64,000 nucleotides of DNA from Flammulina velutipes (taxonomy: Eukaryota; Basidiomycota; Agaricomycetes; Agaricales; Physalacriaceae), in assembly GCA_011800155.1 (NCBI GenBank), contig CM022372.1, positions 930,001 to 994,000 of the forward strand. Direction: 5' to 3'. This document shows positions 1 through 11,479 of the stretch, piece by piece (positions within the stretch are counted from its first letter, which is position 1; every line of letters begins with the position of its first letter). The notes below the pieces were generated by a model. That model searched no databases and was not told where the DNA came from. It was given only the letters and a program-made list of their open reading frames with translations. A program made the translations under genes and the position numbers.

Positions 1-654
1 ATTGGTGACCGGCGGGCGGGTGCGATGAGCAGGGAAGGCTGCACGGCGAGGAAATGTCGACATTCGACGCGAACTGGTGACTGTGCAGACCGACAGATAG
101 AATGGTGGCACAAAGTCGGAGTTGGATTGTTCAGCCAATGTAGGGTCCTACCGGCGGTGACGACGAGGCGGGGCACAAGTGAGCAAGTGAGCAGCAGAGA
201 CGGGGGCGATATTTATAGAGAGAGGGATTGGCGATGGACGACGATTGGAAAAGATAAAAGTGCACCCCATTGGGTACATTTCTACGCTGGCATGCCTGCT
301 TGCAATTTTGTTTCTGCACGAGGCAGAAAAGCATGCCGGTGGTCTCATCTATAGTGCCGCTGTCGCATCGTAAAGGGGACCAGGAAAGTATATGATGGCT
401 GACCTGCATCGTGGTGCCGTGGAACAACGCTGGAATTAACAACTCACTGACACGAGTTGACACGAGGGCGAAAACGAGGCGCCAGGACCAGGCTCACACA
501 ATCAGATACAATGCTCATGTTTGTTTTTCTACTCAAAAGAGTCGTTCCCGGATATCTGGGCCCGCGCATCCTTTTTGCTTTCCCCCGACCTCCGATAACT
601 ATTTTACAGTTTCTACCCTCCGTTAGTTTTGGCAACAATGAACCCATTCTATAT
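1..654. other. Intergenic, no gene recognised
   Basis: Short open frames occur on both strands but none resembles a protein family or has convincing splice sites. The stretch follows the stop codon of the PQ-loop gene, so part of it is probably that gene's 3' untranslated region. The rest may belong to a neighbour outside the window. Confidence 0.4.
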
Positions 655-1829
655 TCAATCTTGGGCCGCAACGTGGGAAGCTATGCGTGCAGAACGGTAA
701 TAGAAAAACTGAGATAGAACCTACAAATTCAAAGCCCGTTAGTCAAGGCTGATTCCTCTGCACGCTGTAGGAGTACTTACGATGGCATCCAAAAATACAG
801 TCAATACGCTGCCTGCATGGGTTTGTTAGCCGGAATTACTTGGGGAGGCTCAAAGGCGCGTACCTGCGAGCCAACTGGCATTCGTTATCAGGTAATCCTT
901 CGCCATGCTCTTTGCGCAAATGGAGGCGGCATATGTGACATTGCCAAAGATGGCAAAGAAAAACAAGGCAGGCGATAGTCCTTCACATCGTGTTTTGATG
1001 TTTTTGGCTGTTACACATGGATGAGCTCGGCAAAGACAAGATCGCAATACGAAGCTCGACTCACCGATCTGTGGTATACGCGCGCCTAGCTAATTCTGGG
1101 AGTGAGAAACGTATGGCCAGATGAGGTAGGTAAACGAGGGCGCACGTATAGCAACGCGCTAGACCATCCAAGGATCTGAACAATCCACTGGATTCTAGTG
1201 GGTAACTCTGTGCGTTCTTTATGCGCTTCTTCCCGCACTTCTCCCCCACTGATGGCCCAGGCAACGACACCAGTTGCGAATACAAAAATGATAGCCCCCG
1301 TATAGCGAAGAACGATGACTCTGACGGGAGTCTCTTCTTGTGCGCGTGAGTCACCATTAAGGAGAGGCGTCTGTTCCTCGGCACTGGCCGACGTTCGTGT
1401 GCTCTTCCAGCGGTAGTAGTAAACCTGACCGAGCAATGTGAGGTCGCAGAGTGTGTACTTTTGATGTTTCGATTTTCATGTGACTTGTTCGAGGGAGGAG
1501 ATAACGCACGTAGACAGCGACGAGAATGACGGTCGGCAGAAGCCCCGCGATGCTTGCACCAACAAGATTACACAGGTCCCCGAGCAGCCACACCACTACG
1601 AAGAGAACACTCAAGCCTTCACCAGATTGCAAAGAGTAGTTTTCATATATCTGGGGGGAATATACTATGATCCTGTATGAGGTTTAAACCTGTCAATAAA
1701 TATGTTTCAGTGTAGGGACGTACCAGCATGCGATAGACACCCATCCAAGCTGTCGGGATACGATAAACAATGTCTATAATGTCATAAAAACGGACGTACG
1801 ATGCTACTCAGCTCGTCGCTTGTTGACAT
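655..1829 (-). CDS. PQ-loop vacuolar amino-acid transporter (YPQ/RTC2-like)
   Basis: Eight exons (1800-1829, 1724-1749, 1510-1672, 1146-1457, 1065-1089, 864-1007, 781-812, 655-720) give 265 residues in frame. Both PQ-loop repeats are visible: the first reads WIIVYSPQIYENY followed by LQSGEGLSVLFVVVWLLGD, the second GARIPQIAKNIKTRCEGLSP. The long loop between them carries EEQTPLLNG. The spacing fits a seven-helix protein. The family (yeast Ypq1-3, animal PQLC2) exports cationic amino acids from the vacuole or lysosome; the exact substrate here is inference. Two exons are only 25-26 bp. The second intron acceptor (AAAAG at 1458) lacks a pyrimidine tract but is required by the protein match. The start codon is 84 bp from the divergent PHB2 start. 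Confidence 0.92.
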
Positions 1830-1913
1830 TTTGGAGTCAAGAAATAAAGAGCGTGACAAACGTGACTGCCGAACCTCGTCAGCGCGATCGGCTCAAACTC
1901 TCTCTAGACTGTC
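1830..1913. promoter_or_regulatory. 84-bp shared divergent promoter region
   Basis: Only 84 bp separate the start codons of the PQ-loop gene (minus) and prohibitin-2 (plus). Both genes must be driven from this stretch or from sequence inside each other's 5' region. No TATA-like box stands out. Confidence 0.6.
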
Positions 1914-3227
1914 ATGGACGAAGAACGCCTTCGTCGATTCGCGAGCCAAATCAGGAAGACAGCTGGCGGTGCAGGAGGGCGCCCACCGGCGGGCGCACTA
2001 GCCGGCGGCAGTTTGCTCCTTGCCGTCATTGGCGGCGGTGTTTTACTGGCGTCCAGTCTTGTTAATGGTGCGTACCCCATTATTTTCTGCTGGTGTTATT
2101 CTCATGTTTCGCAGTCGACGGTGGCCACAGAGCAGTCAAATACTCGAGGTGCGTATTCTGTACATTTTGCCGTTGCGCCTGACGAACGTACGCGTCCAGG
2201 CTATCCGGTGTTTCACAGGAGGTGTACCCCGAAGGAACTCATATTATGGTTGGCATAATCGTATCCCTCAATAAATCTTCCACTCAACCCGTCGCAGATC
2301 CCTTGGCTCGAGAGACCCATTCTGTATGATATCCGTGCGAAGCCTCGCAATATTCCCAGTTTGACCGGGACAAAAGGTGCAGTCCATCCCCACGCGCTCC
2401 CGCCGCTGCTTACATTTTCATCAACCTAGATCTACAAATGGTCAACATTACTTGCCGTGTCTTGTCGAGACCTTCAATCCCTGATCTGCCCAAAATTTAC
2501 CAACAACTCGGCACGGACTACGACGAGCGTGTTTTACCGTCCATTGTCAACGAAGTGCTCAAGAGCGTCGTGGCCCAGTTCAACGCTAGCCAGCTTATTA
2601 CCCAGCGCGAGAATGTGCGCATTTCACATCTGTGTTTGTCCGTCGTGGCTGACTGTCCCGTAGGTCTCGAGACTGGTTCGGGAACGTCTTACGCAGCGGG
2701 CAAAATCCTTCAACCTTATCCTCGAGGATGTCTCCATCACCCATGCCACTTTCTCTCCAGAGTTCACCCATGCCGTGGAAGCTAAACAGGTTTGTGACAT
2801 ATTTATCCAAAAGGACAATATTGAGCCTAGTCTTGCAGATTGCTCAACAAAATGCCTTCCGGGCAGTTTTCCTCGTCGACAAAGCTATCCAGGAGAAAGA
2901 GGTGACCTATATCCATCCTACCGATTATTTTCCCGTCGTCTCACAATTATCTAGTCTATCATCGTTCGCGCACAGGGAGAAGCCAAGAGTGCAGAACTCA
3001 TTGGCGAGTCCATGAGGGCCCACAAGGGATTCCTCGAGCTCCGTCGCCTGGATGCTGCACGAAGCATCGCCGAACTGCTCGCGACCTCTGGCAATCGTGT
3101 GATGTTGGACTCTCAAAGTCTTCTTCTAAATGGTAATTATCTGTGTTTGTTCTCCCAGGCCTTACTAAACGTTAAACGTTCCACAGTCACTTCCGACACC
3201 AGCGAGATATTGTCCCCGAAGAAATAG
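1914..3227 (+). CDS. PHB2: Prohibitin-2, mitochondrial inner-membrane scaffold
   Basis: Nine exons (1914-2067, 2115-2148, 2200-2248, 2298-2376, 2430-2614, 2664-2789, 2839-2901, 2955-3132, 3187-3227) encode 302 residues, the usual PHB2 length. The N-terminus has a basic stretch, then a hydrophobic anchor (about residues 28-52), then [12 protein letters not shown] and [27 protein letters not shown], the hallmark of prohibitins (given here as two joined blocks around intron 3). The SPFH core continues through [20 protein letters not shown]. The C-terminal coiled coil contains [22 protein letters not shown]1 and PHB2 form ring complexes that stabilise inner-membrane proteins and m-AAA protease. 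The first ATG of the exon fits other family members. Confidence 0.96.
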
Positions 3228-3807
3228 GTTACATCTATTGCAGTACGTGTAATATCAAAATAACATTCAAGCCTCAAGTGTGCGACGTTTCTACGGCCGT
3301 TCCCTTTGGGTAGTAACTCTCTCTCACTCCACATATTCTCCGGAAGTATATGATCTCGACCTTGATGTAGCCCACTTAACCTAACGCTCGGATGCCTTTG
3401 GAAACACTTCGTTCGTTCCAACCTCAAATTCAGCGGGCCGCAAGACGGTTCGTGAAGCATTCGCACAGTCTAAACCGAGCATTACACCCGTCGCCTAGGT
3501 GTACATGTGGAAGACTCCTCATGGCCATTTAATCGACGCACAAGGTCGTAACGTATGACTATCTAACGACCAACTGACTTGGAAGTGATAGACTTTTTAG
3601 GTGGCCATAGATGGGCCGCCCGGCCCGGCATTCAACCGTTAGCTAAAGTTACCTTTTCTAGTGTGCGATGGACAAGTTGTAGCTGTGCTGAGATGACCTC
3701 AGGTGCATGCTGTCGGCTCTTCCTCGTCGAGAATTTTTCCGAGGCGCCGTCTACAAAAAGCCTGTGCAACTGAAAGATACACTCCAACTACTCTTTTACT
3801 GGCAGAA
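3228..3807. other. Intergenic, no gene recognised
   Basis: This holds the 3' region of prohibitin-2 and the upstream region of the pectate lyase. Short frames on both strands show no family resemblance. Confidence 0.4.
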
Positions 3808-5099
3808 ATGAGGCTTATCGTTACTGCAGCTGTCCTTCTCATTCACTCTCTTGGTGCTTATGCGTGTGACGCATGGAACCAAGGCCTGCCGACGCCTACC
3901 GGTACGGTGTCCAGTAGCGCGGTCATTGAGATCGCCGCTGGGCAAGTCTTCGACGGTGGCTGGAAGAAGGTGATGAATGTTCGTATTATTGTCTGTCACT
4001 GTCTGACATTGTCGTTCAGTACGACCGTGGATCTGGCGCTTGTGGAGGCCAGAGTGAAGGAGGTTTGTGTTCTCCGTCCTGTTCATAGTTTCCATGCTAA
4101 TTACTACCTTTTCCAGACTGGAAGGATGCTGTTTTCTACCTTCATGCGGGTGCTACGCGTATGTGGTTTTTCTGTGTCCATATTCTATGTGTCTCGATCT
4201 ATGCATAGTGCGCAATGTTATTATTGGCAAGAACCAAGCTGAAGGCGTCCACTGCACGGGCCGTGAGTAAGAACTCTCACATGAAAGTTGTAGCTAATCT
4301 AGTATACACAGGCTGCAACTTGGAGTTCGTTTGGTTCGAAGACGTCTGCGAGGACGCTATCAGTATTGTAAGTCATATGCGTGTTTTTTGGTGTGTTATT
4401 TTTTGACGCTCTGTTTTCGTCGGAAGAAAAACGATGGTAAGTCTACTATTGACTCCTTGCGTCGAAAATGACTAGTGTCGCTTGATAGTCGCCGGTGACG
4501 AGACTTGGATCGTCGGTGGAGGCGCGTACCATGCCTCTGATAAGGTCGTCCAACACAACGGTTGCGGTACAGTAAACGTTAGTGGCCGCTCTACTACTAA
4601 AAAACCACATGGAACTGACGTGTCTCTTCAAGATCATCAACTTCTACGTTGAAGGTTTGCATTCATAAATTTTCCGTCGTTCTCTCATCTAAAATCTAAA
4701 GATTACGGAAAACTCTACCGATCCTGTGGCAATGTAAGTGATTTACGATTTCCCACTTGTGCACTCCATGCTGACCATTCGCACAGTGCTCCAAACAGTG
4801 CAAACGTAATGTTTATATCGAGGGTGTCGAGGCCCGTGATGGTGGTGAACTGGCAGGGATCAACTCGAATTACGGTGTACGTTCATTTCGACGAAACTCA
4901 ATAATTATCACTTTTGACTAACACATATCTATAGGATACCGCTACTATCAAAGACGCGTGCTACGATACCAAGACGCCTTGCCAGATGTACAATGGCTGT
5001 GCTGGAGGGTATGCTTTGTTTTTATTCCATCTTTCTTCCTTCTTACCTCTCTGTACCTTCAGATGCGAGCCCACCAAGTCCGGAACCTGCTCTGGATAG
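3808..5099 (+). CDS. Secreted pectate lyase, family PL3
   Basis: Twelve exons (3808-3969, 4020-4062, 4117-4158, 4209-4262, 4312-4367, 4427-4436, 4489-4577, 4633-4654, 4702-4733, 4787-4876, 4935-5008, 5063-5099) give 236 residues. Residues 1-19 form a signal peptide ending GAYA. The PL3 core follows: [79 protein letters not shown] and [20 protein letters not shown]. Many paired cysteines and a parallel beta-helix repeat pattern fit the family, which cleaves polygalacturonate by calcium-dependent beta-elimination outside the cell. Exon 6 is 10 bp. A role in plant cell-wall attack is inferred from the family. Confidence 0.94.
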
Positions 5100-5376
5100 T
5101 TGGGAAACGTTTATTTATCTCAAATTTTTACTTGTCGTACTGGATTTTATCTGAGTCAAACTACGTCTGCTGGTGTTGGGTTTTCATTCAATTGCAATTT
5201 TAATGCGATCGACGCGAAGATAAACATGTGATCACATACTTGCCTAATTTGAACGTTGGAATTGCTACCGAGTTGAATTTAACTTACACTATCACTCGAG
5301 CCTCGAGTCTATCCAGCTTGTAAGGTATGCCCTATGCGGGCTCTCCATATTATGCACTCTTTGACAACCACTTAGC

Positions 5377-6912
5377 ATGACGTGCTTCACATGCGATTCT
5401 CCCTCTCGTCCCTCTCTCCTGGACGCGGATATCAACCGAATAGCTGCTTTCCGAACTACCAACCAAAATCCCAACGCTCAGGAAAAACACGAATTCTCCG
5501 AAATGCTACACTCAAGCAAGGAGCGCGCTCTCGCACTTCCCGTTATGATTGCCCAACTCCAAAGCAAATTGGCGGACCTCGCCAGAGAACAAAGGCGTGT
5601 TGACGCTTTGGTCTCTGACCTTTCCGTCATCCTCCATCCCATCCGCGCAATTCCACAGGAGATACTATCCGAGATCTTTAGCGCTGTAGCGCTCAACTGG
5701 CCACCTCAATCCATATATGTTGACAAATTTCCACGTCTGGACAGCCTCCACAAGTCCGCTCCCAGTTGGGTGCTTTCAAAGGTCTCATCCAATTGGAGAA
5801 GCGCAGCACTGGCAACAGGCTCGCTATGGGACACCATCACATTATTTCTTGCTGATAAGGAAACAAAATCTGGCGGTCTTTCTTCATTTTTCCTTCTCAG
5901 CACATTCCTTGCACGATCCGGTAACAAGAAACTGTCTGTGCACCTACATAGCGGCCGCCAGTATGCCGATATCAGCTCGCATCCCCTTATTCCGACTCTT
6001 CTAATGACCTGCCAGCGATGGCAGCACGCAGCCGTCTCCTTGCCATACGCAACCTTCGATATATTTGCACGGTGTCCGGCACCCTTCACCTGCCTTGTGT
6101 CACTTTACCTGGATGTACAAGATACCATCGCCATAGGTGTTGACGTCAAACATCCATCGTTTTTCAACAACATGCCGGCTTTACGATCACTCACTATAAC
6201 GGAGCCCATCGTTCTTTCTTACCTAGGGATTCCCCCAAGCCTCCATCATTATACTCACATCCGCCGTGTATTGGACACATTCGACCGTCATAACCAGGAA
6301 GCGAATACTCAACTCGTTAGCCGCGCGCGCTCCTTACAATCCGCAACTTTTGTTGTGCCAAACTATTCCGAAGAGCTTTTTCCAAGTGGCCCGTACCTCC
6401 TACCCGACTTACATACCCTCTCCTTGTCAGGCTCGGCGGATGGGATTCGAAATCTGTGCAATCGTATCAGAACTCCGACTCTCAAGCGCCTATTCATTAG
6501 GCATGACGACCGCCTCGATATAGTCTTCGCGGCATCTCAAACGACAGACAGTCTCAAAAACGTTACCAACCTGAACATCCACCTCACATTTGCGGACAAA
6601 CACGAGGCCATAATACTCGAAACTACGCTTAAACAGATGCCACAGGTCTCTGACCTGACCATCGGATTTTCTCCCGGTTTGAAGGACGTGTCAGAAGTCT
6701 TCAATGTGCTGAATGCGAAGTTGACACCCGGGGTGGCGCTAGCTCTGCAGACTTTGAAACTGATGGGGAGGGACTTTGTTTTACACAACAGTATGGCGGA
6801 GATGATGAGATCCCGTAGGTCCGACGTAGAGGGCGTCAGCGTGCTGAAGAGGGTGTCGATTGATCACACTGCGGGAAAACCAGGTATGATAACTTTTGAT
6901 GAGCAAGAATGA
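5377..6912 (+). CDS. F-box protein, agaricomycete type
   Basis: A single-exon frame of 511 residues. Residues 35-88 are polar with a probable coiled coil (ALPVMIAQLQSKLADLAREQ), directly followed by an F-box at about 88-135 with PIRAIPQEILSEIF and WVLSKVSSNWRSAALATGSL. The remainder alternates leucine-rich beta/alpha units without a strict repeat. Proteins of this layout are highly expanded in Agaricomycetes and are presumed substrate receptors of SCF ubiquitin ligases; the target is unknown. A splice acceptor-like CTTAG precedes the start, so a short upstream exon cannot be excluded. Confidence 0.85.
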   Translation: MTCFTCDSPSRPSLLDADINRIAAFRTTNQNPNAQEKHEFSEMLHSSKERALALPVMIAQLQSKLADLAREQRRVDALVSDLSVILHPIRAIPQEILSEIFSAVALNWPPQSIYVDKFPRLDSLHKSAPSWVLSKVSSNWRSAALATGSLWDTITLFLADKETKSGGLSSFFLLSTFLARSGNKKLSVHLHSGRQYADISSHPLIPTLLMTCQRWQHAAVSLPYATFDIFARCPAPFTCLVSLYLDVQDTIAIGVDVKHPSFFNNMPALRSLTITEPIVLSYLGIPPSLHHYTHIRRVLDTFDRHNQEANTQLVSRARSLQSATFVVPNYSEELFPSGPYLLPDLHTLSLSGSADGIRNLCNRIRTPTLKRLFIRHDDRLDIVFAASQTTDSLKNVTNLNIHLTFADKHEAIILETTLKQMPQVSDLTIGFSPGLKDVSEVFNVLNAKLTPGVALALQTLKLMGRDFVLHNSMAEMMRSRRSDVEGVSVLKRVSIDHTAGKPGMITFDEQE

Positions 6913-7082
6913 ATCGTATACGAGTCCCATATAATCTATATATAATTACTTACACTACTGTTATTTGACTACTAAGAGTTACTGAGACTCTGATTTTGAG
7001 GTCTGCCAATATCTGTTCACGCACGTGGTACATGTATCCCTCTACCACAAACCATCATCAACTTACTCTCCAAGACTAAGAA

Positions 7083-10000
7083 ATGCCCCCAAAATGGAAC
7101 AAATTTCGCTATAGGAAACGTCGACGCTCACAGGTAGACGAATCGCGCAGTACCGCCCCACCAGAGTCAGTCCAGGATGCCGAAGAGAGCGAGTCTGAAG
7201 CGTCCCGACGGAAGAAGGTGCGATGGGAAGGCAACGATAGTACTCTCGAGCAAGAAACGGTTCCCAGCACCGAACAGGAGCAAGAACAGACCACGACGGC
7301 AGGAGATGGAGAATCAGAAGGGACGGAGCTGGACAAGGTCAGTCTTGTTATTCTTCGCTGGAGCGCTGCCTTGCTGATATCTGCCTGAGATCTGCTTGAC
7401 GGCGTATTGTCTTCAGTATGCACTCTCTATACATTTTAATCGCTCTCTGACGCGTTACAATCTAGCGGTCGCGTCGCAGTTGCCTACTATGACCCCGTCA
7501 AATGCTTGATGTATGTAGTTGAAGACACGATGGATTCTCAACATTTCGATCTTATAACAATGGGTTGCATTCTTTATATATGCGCGCTATACGTCGCTGA
7601 TCGTCCTGCTAGTTCTTGAACAAGCCAAACCAGACGTCGTACTCACTAGTTCCAAATCCGATGATAGCTTCATCGACGTGGCTCGCGAACACGGTATGTT
7701 CCTCCTTCTAGTCTGGTCATTCTAACTAATCAGGCTCACAGCCGACGCATCTGGCGCGGTTTTCCAAATTCGACCTTACAAGGACTTTTCCCCTGGAAAA
7801 GGACGCGACCGTCTTTTGTCTCTCCAACTTCTGTCAGACTTGCCTTCCGGAGACTTCAATGCTTCATCATCGGATCGGGGCTCGTCGCCTGTACATTCAC
7901 GCGCCAAAAACGCCTACGAGTTCATGTCCCAACGACAACAAAGTGGTGCTGGCGACCCAACACTCAAACGATGGAATGCTGCCATTAGGTTGTCAAACTT
8001 TGCGGCTGTAGATACCGCTCCTCTTTGTGTGAGTATGACATAGACCTCTATTGCGTTGACGCTAACATTCTTTACCCATAGTTGTCAGCGATTGGTGCCC
8101 TCTTAGACCATCTTGTTCGGGAACGTGCTGTGAATGATCTTGAAAATGAAGGCACTCGAGGGCTAGAGATTCGTGAAATTGAGGTCTTAGCCCTGTTCGT
8201 TTTCTACCTTGCTTCAACACCGCAAGAGCTCGCTGACTGCGATTCGCAGGGATCAAGTTATGCAGATAAACGCAGATGCTTTGTCGTATGCATCTCTATC
8301 TGTCATGTGACAAATTGCTTACCGAGATGCATAAGTTCTTTGCAGATATTTGAAAATGAAAGCCATGCCTGTGCTCAGTCGGACAAAACAAAGGAAGGGC
8401 TGTCGTTATTCGGTGAGTAGGACATCTTCCGAGCATAAGAACGCTTTGTGATCGAACTCTTTCACACAGGCATATTAAACACGACCAAAACGACACTGGG
8501 CAAGGCGCTTCTTCAAACGTGGCTTCTATGTCCGTCATTATCACTGAGTGTGATCACGTCGCGACACGATGCGATAGCGTGTTTTATAAGACCCGAGAAC
8601 TCGACGGCGACTAGCTCTTTACACGGTCACCTAAAAGGCATCAAGAACGTACCCCGAATACTAGGAATTCTCAAAGATGGAAGAGGAAAGTTAGCAGATT
8701 GGCAGGGTCTTGTCAAAGTTGGTGAATACCTCACTAAAACAATTACATTTTTAAACCGTTTGGTCACAGTTCACTTTCCATTGCGCAATGCTGAAAGACG
8801 CGCTCTCCGAATTGAACCAGGCTGGACAGGTTGATATTGCACAGAAGGTAGCTGTTCTTCTTGACTTCGGGCGCCAGTTTTGTTTACCTTCTTTTCTTTG
8901 TAGCTTTTCCAAGTCCTTGATATCGCTACCTTGAGGGACATAGGCAACAAGATCAATGAAACTGTGTGTACCCCTTGCTCCGTATCTCTTGCCGTTGAGC
9001 TAACCAGGAACCAGGTGGACTGGGAAGAGTCATCCCAGGCGGGGCGAGTTTGTGTTCGAACGCACATTGATGAAGAATTGGACAATCGGAAGACTGTGTA
9101 CTATGGGATTGACTCCGTTCTGGTTTGCGCTTTCCTCATGTGCGGTGTGACGAAACTCACCATTGAACAGTCGAAAGTCGCTCAGCAAATGAGTCAAAAC
9201 GTGCCCCCGGACTATGCACCTTCTTTGAACATCGTTTACTTTCCCCAACTAGGTAATGTTAGGAAAGTTTGATTGTGGGTGGCCGTCTAATTCCTCCGTC
9301 TTAAGGTTTTCTCATATGCATTCCCATGCTAAAGGAATGGCAGAGTGAAGCCGGCATTACTGTTATCGATGGATGGACCTTTCAGGTAAGTGAGTTTCGC
9401 TCGCGCGGTGTATACGTTAACCATGATGTTACAGTTTTCATCTGAGTACGGATCCTTTTGTGTACTGGGGTTCTGACTTCATTCATGACATAGATCTCAC
9501 GTGTACTTCAAATCTCAAGAGATGCACGGTCGGTGTCTTGGTATGTGCGTATGGCAATATGGGACTCAACAGTCACCTTTAGATATGGACGAACATATTG
9601 GCGATTTACACTCTTTGATAGTGGACCGCGAGATTGAAATTGTACAAGCGCTTCTCGAAGAGACTCTTGTTCATCACAACTTGATGGCGGAAGCTTGTGA
9701 TGTGTTCGCGGAGCTTGATTGTTTGCTCGCCTTTGCCGACGCTGCTCGATTGTACGACTACAGGCGACCTCAGATGGTCGAAGAGAGTGTCACTCATATC
9801 AGACAGGGCAGGTTGGTCATATGTTATCCTCACCTATTTGCACTTCATTCACTGTTCGTACCAGGCATCCACTACAAGAACAGGTCGTGGATACATTCGT
9901 TCCGAACGACGCGCGGCTCGTAGGCGGGGAATGTGATGTCGGAGATCTACTAACAGATACCGAGTCAGAGAGTGAGCATGACTGGAACAGTATTGTCCTT

Positions 10001-11315
10001 TGCACTGGAGCGAATGCATGCGGAAAGGTTAGACCATTTCCGATAGCATTCCCTTACTAATCATCTACCAGAGCGTGTTTCTGAAGCAGGCTAGTCCATC
10101 GTATCTCAGCGTCCTGGTTAGCCTTTAACCATGCGCGTTCTAGATTGCTATGATCCAGTTCATGGCGCAAGTAAGTACACAATTCTTTGCTTATACTGGA
10201 TTTAATAATGCGTCTTTTTAGGTTGGATGGTAAGCAGTTCTTCGACACTATCCTTCTCAAGCTGAGCATTGGGTAGCTATGTTCCCGCAGAGTCCGCAAC
10301 CCTCGGGATTGTTGACAAGAGTAATCTCTTACAGCACCGCCCTAATCACATAGGAGACTGACTATTTAATAGTCTTCACTCGCATCTCAACACGAGAATC
10401 TGTCTCTAAAGTATGCTAGTCATATCTTTCTGGGACTGTGTATTCTACCTCTACTTTCTAGGTGCAGTCTGCTTTCATGATCGATTTGAACCAAGTGTCT
10501 CTAGCTCTGCGCAACGCTACATCTCGCTCCTTGATTCTTCTTGACGAATTCGGCAAAGGCACGCTCTCTACAGGCTCGTACCAGTTTCTTTCTTTCCGAC
10601 CGTCTTCGTTCTATGTTTCCTCTATACTGACCTCAAGTAGATGGTGCTGGACTTCTGTGCGGCGTTCTTAAGCATCTCCTTGATCGAGGATCGGACTGTC
10701 CTAGAGTTCTTGCTGCGACACACTTTCACGACGTCTTTCGGGAAGAGCTCTTGGATCCCGATGCGACTCCGATCACATTCATGCATATGCAAGTAATGTT
10801 TACTTCTAGTGGCGGAAATCTCCTCGATTCCGAAGACTCTGGAGCGCCTTCTCGTTCTGGTCTCGGCGAGGAAGCGAAAGCTGTAAATCCCAATGAGAAG
10901 ATCACGTATCTATATCGGCAAGCAAGTTCTTTGCTCACTTCTTTCTCATTCTGACTGATGGGAATGAAGTGTGGCGCAAGGCTTGTCATTGGTCTCCCAT
11001 GCTGCAAAATGCGCGGAGATATTTGGAGTCCCAGCTCATGTGGTGAAGCGTGCGCAGCACGTGAGGTAAGAAGACTGTTGTTGTTTTCCAAACAATAATA
11101 TAACCATTCTCAGTGAGGCGATATCAAATCATGAAATCGGGAAGTTGTTGGATGAAGACATGACAGAGAGCGAGAGGCAGGACTTGGAGGATGCGGAGGT
11201 TGTGTGTCGGCGATTCTTGGCTTGGAATCTTGAAACTGATGATGATGGTGTGAAGAGACGTCTAGGAGCAGTACTTGGTCGAGCGATAGTTGACGAGATG
11301 GACGACGACATGTAG
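7083..11315 (+). CDS. MSH5: Meiotic MutS homologue 5
   Basis: Twenty-seven exons: 7083-7337, 7390-7403, 7466-7563, 7613-7693, 7742-8028, 8082-8194, 8250-8285, 8336-8412, 8470-8717, 8770-8847, 8904-8963, 9015-9122, 9171-9252, 9306-9385, 9435-9445, 9494-9528, 9583-9811, 9865-10027, 10072-10089, 10144-10170, 10222-10229, 10277-10320, 10373-10410, 10462-10573, 10641-10917, 10970-11065, 11114-11315. They sum to 958 residues. Diagnostic blocks are [30 protein letters not shown], the Walker [15 protein letters not shown] (Lys685), [14 protein letters not shown], and the Walker B with LLDEFGKGT (Asp758/Glu759), then [12 protein letters not shown]5 pairs with MSH4 as a clamp that stabilises crossover intermediates in meiosis. 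The N-terminal 90 residues are charged and disordered. Three introns use GC donors. The 14-bp second exon is the least certain. Confidence 0.95.
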
Positions 11316-11479
11316 CATGGCAAAAAGGATACTTGATAATGATACTACATAAGTTTCAAAGAGTCGTAGAGAACAAATGACTACATCATAGCGATGATGG
11401 CAAATGGAAAGCAGAATGGAGTCGGTCGTTTGATGTGCTCGCCATGAGTTACAGAAATCTGAACCCGCGGACAGTACAT

